NCBI GenBank assembly: GCA_030549495.1
Contig: JAUIRK010001052.1
Span: 1,240,001-1,304,000, forward strand
Reading direction: 5' to 3'
DNA length: 64,000 nt
Origin: Nectonema munidae
Lineage: Eukaryota > Nematomorpha > Nectonematoida > Nectonematidae
The stretch's first letter is position 1. Every line of letters begins with the position of its first letter. The translations under genes and the position numbers were made by a program. Shown here one piece after another: positions 56,572-64,000 of the stretch. The notes beneath the pieces are model-generated. The model saw only the letters and a program-made list of their open reading frames with translations, ran no database searches and was not told the origin of the DNA.

Positions 56572-56949
56572 GCATTTATTTATTCTGGGCGATTAATTTA
56601 ATTAATTAACTAAATACTTTCAGTGAAATCATATATGAAATGGGCTTAGTAACTACCATTAAGCTGCATACTAGATATGATTTAAGTAGAAAGACAATTT
56701 TATTGACAACATTCTAACTCCTATTTCTAACTCAAATATCGCTGACTTATCTAATCATTTTCCTTATTTCCCTTGCCTCACAGATCACGCTTCCTTTAAT
56801 TTTTTAATAACTTAAAAACTAGCATATATTTTTGGAATGTATAAACCAGGCAACAAAACAGACATCGATAACTATCGACCTAGAAAAACAGATATGTCTA
56901 AAACACTTTTTCATTTCAGGCAGGTAAATTAATCTACATTATCTGAAAA

Positions 56950-57690
56950 CAAAGTTTACATGATTTCAATTCATGAAATAAACTTCATAAATCTTATCAT
57001 TTAAAAAAGATACTATCTCAGTGCTAAATTATTTCGATTGCAGTGTCAGGTAAGTGCGATGTCCCCAATTTTGTTAAATGAAAATATTTTTGGCCATGCC
57101 TATTTTGTGAAACTGCGCATACGCTAATTTAAGGGAGCGAAAAGTTCACAAAAATATATATTTTATTTTATAAAAAGAGAACAAGAGCGAATATATACAA
57201 AAGAACGATAAATTACATGGAAAAGATGTCGACACTTCCAGACAAAAATAAATAATGTCATAATATATCAAAGAAATTTATTAGTGATGCAAATGCCTCA
57301 GCCCTTAAAATGTTGTACAACGAAATAAATGAATACATACGTGATTCATACCTATATTGATTTGTCATTAAAACTTAGTATTGCGAGCATCTTAAATATT
57401 TACCAACATGATGGATAGCAATTCACAGAGAGCATGTTATTGAGAATAATTTATGTTCGATTTAACCAAAGATCAAAGCATCAAAGCTGATATCAAAACA
57501 CATGAATTACTTCGAATCAACCGAAATTTAAACTTATCCTGACTTTGAGTTAGACGAAGAATTTAACATGTGTGAAATACGGTTGGGAAATGACATTAAT
57601 GATTTAGAAATACTAAACTTAACAACAATTTTAAGTTAACACTTTCAAAAAAAATTTTATTAGCATTTTTTAAATATTGAAGGGTTAAAT
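56950..57690. other. Intergenic with a short coding-like stretch
   Basis: 57453-57542 reads MFDLTKDQSIKADIKTHELL, and 57532-57639 in another frame reads TYPDFELDEEFNMCEIRLGN, with more balanced codons than the surroundings. I do not recognise it. It may be a scrap of an old element or a degraded exon. Confidence 0.3.
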
Positions 57691-57695
57691 ATATA

Positions 57696-58803
57696 CAGTT
57701 ATGATTGGTTAATCCAACAATATCTATGGTTACAGAAATAGTGAGGTCGGTTTAAGAAATGTCGGATTAAAAAATTATACGTTCAAAATTTCAAAACAAT
57801 TGAAAATTTTATTGAAATTTATACTAAAAACTTCTCTATACTAACTTGTTTCATTCTTTTTTCACTTTTTTTATTCAGATAAAACTTCTAAAAATTTGGA
57901 GAAATCTTCATTTATTTCACAACATTTTGTTGCTCCACTTAAATAAGACCGCATTTCTATGGATGCCGGAGGCTCTGTATCAGAGTTTGATTCATCAGTT
58001 CCAATACTAAAAGAACTACCACCATTTCTTTCTTTGGCTGGAGCAACAATTTTAACGATTTCTTCGTGTTAAATTTTTTGTTGTTTCAACTTCATTTTCA
58101 GCCTCTATTTAAATTTTACTTGTCATAATAGATCCTGGCAACTGTTGCATTAAAGTTTCTAAATCTTCTTCTACCGTTTCTCTTTCTTTTGAATGCGGTG
58201 AATATTCTTTGTTCACTTCTACATCGGATCTATTTGAAAAAAAATTCCCATATGACAAAAGCAATGTCCAAACTTTGTGGCATTTCATCTTCTATTTGTC
58301 GCAAAAAATGTTTAACAATTTCCTTCCGATAAAATAAATGTCTGTATAATGCCTGCATAAATAGGTTGAGTATAAGCTGTAGTATTAGGCAGCAAAAACT
58401 TTAGTTCTATGTTTGACAATTCAAGCTTGGGATGACAAGCGCAATCTACTAGCAACAAACTTGCTTGCAAACTAAAAATTATTTTAATACAAATCTCAAA
58501 TATTTTTTGTAATTAGTATAATAATAGAATCTATAATAAAATTATAGATTAAAATATAAATCTAAAAATATAATAATAATTTAAATAATTATAATATTAA
58601 ATCTAAAAAATTTTGATAAGTCGGAATAAAAAATAATCTATATAGGTTAGTTCTATATACATGGAATTAAAAAAAGATGTCGTAGTCGGAATCAAAATTT
58701 GGCGGATTAATAAATTAGGAAATGCAAAAATAGTCAATGGACCTTATTATTTACAAAAAAAAGTGTGGATATATTAAATTGTCGGATTAGGAAAGCATCA
58801 TTG
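57696..58803 (-). mobile_element. pogo-like family 2, internally deleted copy
   Basis: Right end complement CAATGATGCTTTCCTAATCC and left end CAGTTATGATTGGTTAATCC match the ends of the 17003-19018 element, with TA on both flanks (57694-57695, 58804-58805). The interior retains the 5' leader and the C-terminal third of the transposase, including NKEYS, TVEEDLE and the MKQVSIEKFLV end. The HTH, first Asp and much of the DDE core are deleted, with the junction near 58470. It is a mid-step between an autonomous element and a MITE. Confidence 0.88.
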
Positions 58804-58809
58804 TAGTTG

Positions 58810-60300
58810 ATTCAACAAATAATTATTAAAACAGTCATCAAAATTCTATTAGAGAAAATTTACAATTGGAACCAATTAAATTGAATTATAAAGAGAAGAA
58901 AAAAATAACAAAACGAAACAAAGGGATAGAGAGTAAATTGAACACTATAAAAAATATTAGAATTAGAGAGATAGAGAATAGTGTTTTCAATTGCTTCCTA
59001 ACATAGAAGAGGCTGAATGAGCAACTAGATCCATATTACTACAAAAAATATGATTTCACTTCTCCAATAAAGATAGCATGGACCTAAGTAAAACTGTTGT
59101 ATACAATATTTTTGCAGCATCTATAGCATTTAATGACGACGATAGTAAAAAAAATGCCAGTTTTTCAATAAATTCCCTTTTTATTAATAATAAATAATAA
59201 TTAATAATGCATAAATAAGACAAATTAACGCTTGGTTTCATTAGAAAATATATGGATGATGAGATATTAGAATGTTTCACATGTGAAACATTGTCTACTT
59301 TATATAACGAATATAATTATCTATTTTTTATTGTTTGATACCATAATCATGAGAGATTAATTATACAATCATATAAAGATAATGTATTACTGATTTTTCT
59401 TTAACAATAACTGTTATTCTTTTCAATTAGATAAATTTTTTACTTTATTTATACTAATGTACTATCGCTTTTTTGCTTAACCAAAAAACTGACAAGATTG
59501 AGTAATTTGATTTTTAAAAACAGTTAGAAATGACATGAGATGAAATGAGTTAATAAGCATTATTATCGAGGTATATTTGCTACTTTCCAATAATTGTACA
59601 AAGGTGATTCATGTGAAGCTTTTGAAAAGAAGTTATTGCCGTTGATGTGACAGATGAAGTAGAAGTTAACACTTCTAAACAAAATTCTAATGAAGCTTCA
59701 AAATTAACAAAATGGAAGAATTGCATTTTTAAAAATAATATTGCTTCAGACTCACCCAAGACTTTAGTTGAGTCGAATCGAAACTTATTTTTATTGGCTA
59801 ACATGGAATTTTTTTTATACTTCCAGAAAAATAATTAGAAAATCTAGTTTTCTTGACGAATATTTATGCTAAGCAAAATGGATTAATTAAAGAGATATTG
59901 GCAACTTTTTAGAATAATTTTGCGAAGTGGCTCCAATTCTTTACCAAAAAAGATTAGAATTGCAATAAAATTCAGGATCTTAGATTAGGTCTAATTTCAA
60001 GTTACACAGAGCTAAATTTTCTGAAAAAAATTAAAGATAGTATATATTAAAATTGATTATACAGGTAAAATTACTATTTTATACTAAATTGAACAAAAAT
60101 TTATCTAAATCTTGAACTCACAAGATATAAATCATGAAAAAATTTATCTAATCAAATCTGGTTTTTAAAAATAAGCATCATAATTACGTGGTTATTATTA
60201 ATAAAGTTAGGTCATTCATATTAAAAAACTTCTAATATATTTCTTCTTACAAAAATAACTATTTAAAATAAATTGGAAGACAAACAAATAAAAGGACATA
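58810..60300. other. Intergenic, nothing recognised
   Basis: AT-rich. The paired frames near 59580-59838 on both strands have no motif I can place. Confidence 0.55.
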
Positions 60301-60315
60301 TACTTCATTTTAAGA

Positions 60316-60365
60316 AATGGAGGCGATGGCCCAATGACCCCCATCCTCTGAAAAGGCCAGTGTTC
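60316..60365 (+). repeat. G/C-rich direct repeat, copy 1
   Basis: GGAGGCGATGGCCCAATGAC followed by CCCCATCCTCTG and AAAAGGCCAGTG. A related stretch occurs at 60486-60535 in the same orientation. The style recalls GC-rich transposon ends in AT-rich genomes. Confidence 0.45.
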
Positions 60366-60485
60366 ATATCTACCTTTGAAGCGTATTCTAGAATCCCCAT
60401 GCAAACATTTAAAAATAAATTAATACTGATTTTAATGGGGCGACTATAAGTGTATATGCGCTTCAAACAGGCAAAATAAATCACA

Positions 60486-60535
60486 GGGGGAAGGCGAAGC
60501 TCCCTTGACCCCCACCCTGTTATCGACAGGCCTGG
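60486..60535 (+). repeat. G/C-rich direct repeat, copy 2
   Basis: GGGGAAGGCGAAGCTCCCTT, then GACCCCCACCCTG and CGACAGGCCTGG. Partner of 60316-60365; about 170 bp apart. No coding. Confidence 0.45.
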
Positions 60536-61125
60536 TTACAGTAATTAATAGGGATAAACCTTTTAAGCTTTAAATTATAGTTCATATATAGTTATGTGCT
60601 ATAAAAAATATTTAACACGCTCAAAAATGTATGGCTTCTTCTTCAAATTACCGGCTATATTACTGCATCTGAACAAATATAGCTCAAATTTGAATTATTT
60701 TATCAAAGAAGTGGACGTTAATGAAAAAAATTGTTTTTAAATATTCAAAGACTTAACCATAAAACAAATAAAATAATAATGAAAATCTACTCACAAGAAA
60801 AACAAATCATCAAAATGTTAAAAATATACATTAACTGAGGGTAATGAAAATTATTGGGGGAGGGGATCACTGGATGTGCGTCACTGATGTCAAAAATTTG
60901 ACTCAAAATATGTACCTATAGATGTCAAATTCGATTAAATTGACTATTTCAATCAAATTGGTCAGATTAATAAGAAAAAATATATGCTTTTTTATAAACA
61001 TTCATAACTTAATTTCAAAGGTGATAAAATTATAATTAGTAAATTGATAAAATTATTAGTTGAGATGACTCTCTTGCTTCTTTCGCAGACTTGGCTTACC
61101 ACAGTATATTGGTGCATCACCATTA

Positions 61126-62777
61126 CCACCATAATGGAGTAAAAAGCCCATCGTTTATTTATTTGGCTTTCACCAAAGATAGATTTATCTTGCTGAAAAG
61201 ATTGTCAAATAAATCAAGTTTTTACTGTCGCTTTAAATTTGGGATTACTATATGTATAAAATTAAGAAAAAAATTCATTTATAATTCAAAGTTTTGATTA
61301 TTTTCCTTTATTCTATGGAAAAAAAATTAACGCCATCTAGATGAAATTTTTTTTCTGGTTGAAAAATTATTATTTAAAAATTTTCAAATGAAGCACAAGG
61401 TTTGAAGAATCATCATGAAATTTTCAAACTTTTTTTGACATAATTTGATGAATTATATAGTGGAGATGACGAAAAAAAAGCTGCAGAGAACTACAAGTAA
61501 ATTTTTGCCTTACACATTTCATTTTATTTTTAATAGTTTTTGTCAATTACAAATGGGAAGAACTTAGAAGCTTTTACCAAAGATTTGAAATTTCTGACCT
61601 CATGGCATACTTTGGTTGTGTTCTCCACATCGGTCAAGCCAAAGACTAGAAAATTATCACACGATAACTTTTTCAAAAAATGGAGATCCATTCCTTAGAG
61701 CAGCTATTGGTAGACGTATGTTCATGTTTATAAACATTTTCATTAGGTTTGATGATCATACTGTTAGAGAAAAAAATTTCTCCCATAAGATTTATTCATG
61801 ATAATTTTTTAAAAAGTGTCATAAATTCTGGACTCCTCTTAAAACAGTTACGATTGATGAACAACTAATTTAATTTAGAGGTGGTTGTCCTGAGAAGGTC
61901 TACGACCAAAAAAAAACCAGGTCATTATGGAATGAAAATGTTTCATTTGAATGACTCCAAAACTTTTTATGTAATGAGACCTGAACTATACATTACTGGG
62001 CTTTCAGATAAAAGCTATTTTTCAAGCTTTCAAATTTGTAAGCGTTTGATTTCACAATGTGACTTACCTCTCTTGAGTTTAATTTGACTATTTGTGGCAC
62101 AGTAAATCCAAACCGTAGATTTGTGCCTACTTTACTCAAACCAAAATATTTGAAAAATTTTAATCTACAAGAAACTGAGAGCAAGATTGTTTATACTGAG
62201 TTTGCATCCCTTTCAATATGCATACCGTTGACGCATGCGAGAAAAAATTTCAAGCTAGTATACGTGCTATCTTCGCAACACACAAGAAATGTTGGTATAT
62301 CAAATATTAAAAATAAATCAGAATCTTTTTTGTGTTACAATGAAAATAAATGTAGTGTCGACTGCTTCAACAGGATGGCAAGAGAGTATACGTGCTACAA
62401 ACCAAGTAGACGCTGGACTATGGCCGTGTTTACTAATTATTTGGACATTGCAGCTTACAACTCTTGAGTTATTTTTCAACATAATTGCCCAGAAAAGGTT
62501 TTTTCTTCAAAAAAAGGGAGAAGAAATTTTTTTTAAAAAGCTTATCTCGAAGTCTTTGTGAACAGTCAATGCTACACCGCTCGAATATTTCTCAAATTTC
62601 AATGCCAGTTAGAAGCATTCTATCCTACTTTGGATTTCATACACCTCAGGAAGCGTAGAAACTCCTACTTCGAATACTGTTCTATAGCCAATTGTACCAA
62701 GAACAAGAGGTACAGGTAAATGTTCTCTTTGCAAAAAGCATTCTTTTTCAGTGTGCCCTAAATGTAACTCTATTTGA
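61126..62777 (+). pseudogene. piggyBac transposase, decayed
   Basis: A WSKKP start-like motif at 61135 is followed by FEISDLMAYFGCVLHIGQAK, then KKKPGHYGMKMFHLNDSKTF (the K-x-G-x-x-x-F-x-L-x-D-S-K-T-x-Y block with a catalytic Asp), GTVNPNRRFVP, KLVYVLSSQHTR, YNENKCSVDCFNRMAREYTC and TRRW-like SRRWTMAVFTNYLDIAAYN (last catalytic region). The end (62700-62777) encodes RTRGTGKCSLCKKHSFSVCP and KCNSI, the C-terminal cysteine-rich zinc domain. Order matches piggyBac from end to end, spread over several frames with stops. TTAA-flanked termini were not identified. No domesticated, intact reading frame remains. Confidence 0.8.
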
Positions 62778-62789
62778 ATATAATATGTT

Positions 62790-64000
62790 CAAATTAAACT
62801 TTGTAATTTTTATTTTAATTGTTATATTTTATGTTTTATTCAATAAAGTTTTGTTTATTCTTTACAGGTATTTTTTCTCGAATTAGATTTGCACATGCAG
62901 TAATAGTATGAACTTTAGTTGTTTCCTTTTTGTTGCGGTAGAGTGAGAACAGTGATGGACTCTCATGTCTTGTGTATTAGTTTCTAACCCCCTTCAAATG
63001 ATCCCAATCATAATTTTATGCAAGAGGAGTATGATACTGTTTCATGCACTACGGACTTTTTTGGTGTGCATTTTAAAAACAAGCTAATGTTGATTTTATT
63101 TGGAGTTTTTAGCTTTGCTCACTACTTTAGTGTTTTTATCTTATTTTTTTCACACCAATTGATAATAATCCTGTCTAACTTACTTTCAAATTGTGCTATG
63201 TGGGGGTGTAGGACAAATTCCCCCGGACAAAATCTTATTAATCTTATATCGTTATGTATACCTTATTACTATCCTGTTTTAATATTAATTTGAAGTATAC
63301 ATTTGATCATACACTCTAAAACTAATCTAAATTATTGGTGCTCTTTGTATAAAAAATTAACATTGAACAAATATCATAAGTCTCCTAAAGTATTTTATAT
63401 CACTCTAAGTTTAGAAGCACACAACTATACTCAAAGCTTCGATGTTACATTCATTGCAAGCGGTGAAGTTTTATTTACATAGGTTACTTGATCATTCAAA
63501 ATGGCAAAAATACAGAGAAAAACAATTTTTTAATAATTTTTACAAACGAAACGAAAGTACTAACAATTAACTTTAATTAACTGAAGATTTTTTTGTTTGT
63601 TTTATATTTTCATCATGGAGAAAAATAAGATTGAATTAACAAAATGGAGTAAAAAGCCCAACAGTGGTAAGCGAACGTTAACTGGCAGTGACTAAACTGC
63701 TTGAAGTAATTCATATACCTATTTTAAAGGAATATAATTAAGATTAAAAAGGTTTCAAAAAAATTTGTAAATAAAATTGATTTTAAAATGAAAAAGGTAT
63801 ACATATTAAAATAAATGTCGGAATGATTAGTAAAATTTTACCGAGAAAAATTTGAAGTCTTCAGCCTAATATATGCTTGAACATTATTACCAACACTAAC
63901 CACTTTTTCTCCCTTTTTTTGGCAATTAATTTCATGAACAATATAAACCACGATCTTTTATTTAATATTATTTTTGTTTTCTATCTATTTTCTTTATTTA
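62790..64000. other. Intergenic with transposon scraps
   Basis: At 63637-63696 the frame reads TKWSKKPNSGKRTLTGSD then a stop, like the start of a piggyBac catalytic domain. Its AATGGAGTAAAAAGCCCA (63643-63660) is identical to 61133-61150. Near 63201-63222 GGGGGTGTAGGACAAATTCC and CCCCGGAC look like a transposon end. The rest is AT-rich with no supported gene. Confidence 0.4.

Larger units (their letters stand above)
55240..56940 (+). pseudogene. Second LINE: ORF1 zinc knuckle, endonuclease end and RT scrap
   Basis: ORF1 remnant at 55675-55850 (RFYAKIVLKNLGNNLSD) is followed, after a SINE, by CKYCADGHNLDVC (56160-56200), a CCHC zinc knuckle. Near 56700-56790 IDNILTPISNSN with DLSNHFPYF matches the end of an APE endonuclease (S/T-D-H-F-P usual, here S-N-H-F-P), and at 56835-56880 GMYKPGNKTDIDNYRP matches the RT entry motif. 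Internal parts between these are lost, so this is a collapsed copy. Confidence 0.65.

Noticed and set aside
61070-61140. Ion-channel exon with TWLTTVYWCITITTIM after a TTTCGCAG acceptor
   Set aside because: Only about 17 residues resemble a pore segment, the selectivity residues do not follow, and the region overlaps piggyBac-like coding.

Overview
The window is AT-rich animal nuclear DNA: mostly transposable-element debris with four recognisable host genes. T-type calcium channel coding, a metazoan-type CDK7, ANAPC11, tRNA-derived SINEs, pogo/Tigger, hAT and piggyBac DNA transposons and RTE and I/R1-type LINEs together point to an invertebrate. The sequence alone does not fix the phylum. The CDK7, ANAPC11 and MFS transporter frames have no introns, while the calcium-channel gene appears to have one of about 2.9 kb. 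No LTR retroelement, Polinton, rRNA gene or CRISPR array was seen.

Left part (1-25 kb): bases 1-77 are the IVS6 exon of a T-type (Cav3) calcium channel, with a candidate last exon at 2947-3054. A SINE and a short TTAA-type repeat lie in or near the intron. An internally deleted Tigger follows at 8.7-9.9 kb and an intact 415-codon SLC17/PHT4-like anion transporter at 11.6-12.8 kb. Two further pogo elements lie end to end at 17.0-20.4 kb, then a tandem hairpin element, two SINEs and a hAT C-terminal remnant.

Middle (25-46 kb): a nearly full-length, mutated I/R1-type LINE (25367-30126, minus) is bounded by a 15-bp target-site duplication. After it come a decayed RT fragment, an array of about seven ~140-bp satellite units, two hAT elements (one with a perfect 8-bp duplication), a MITE built on ATGCCCC termini, a MITE carrying a 42-bp minisatellite, remnants of an unnamed transposase family, and small TTAA-bounded elements.

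Right part (46-64 kb): ANAPC11 and CDK7 lie head to tail on the minus strand only 34 bp apart, so both a cell-cycle E3 subunit and a CDK-activating kinase could come from one transcript. Beyond them are a decayed RTE LINE, scraps of a second LINE with a SINE inside its ORF1, a deleted copy of the 17-kb pogo family, and a decayed piggyBac transposase with its C-terminal cysteine-rich domain. The four host genes occupy under 4% of the window. The points most worth following are the ANAPC11-CDK7 spacing, PCNA-binding-like C-termini shared by three pogo families, and two SINE families with different heads and one common 3' domain.
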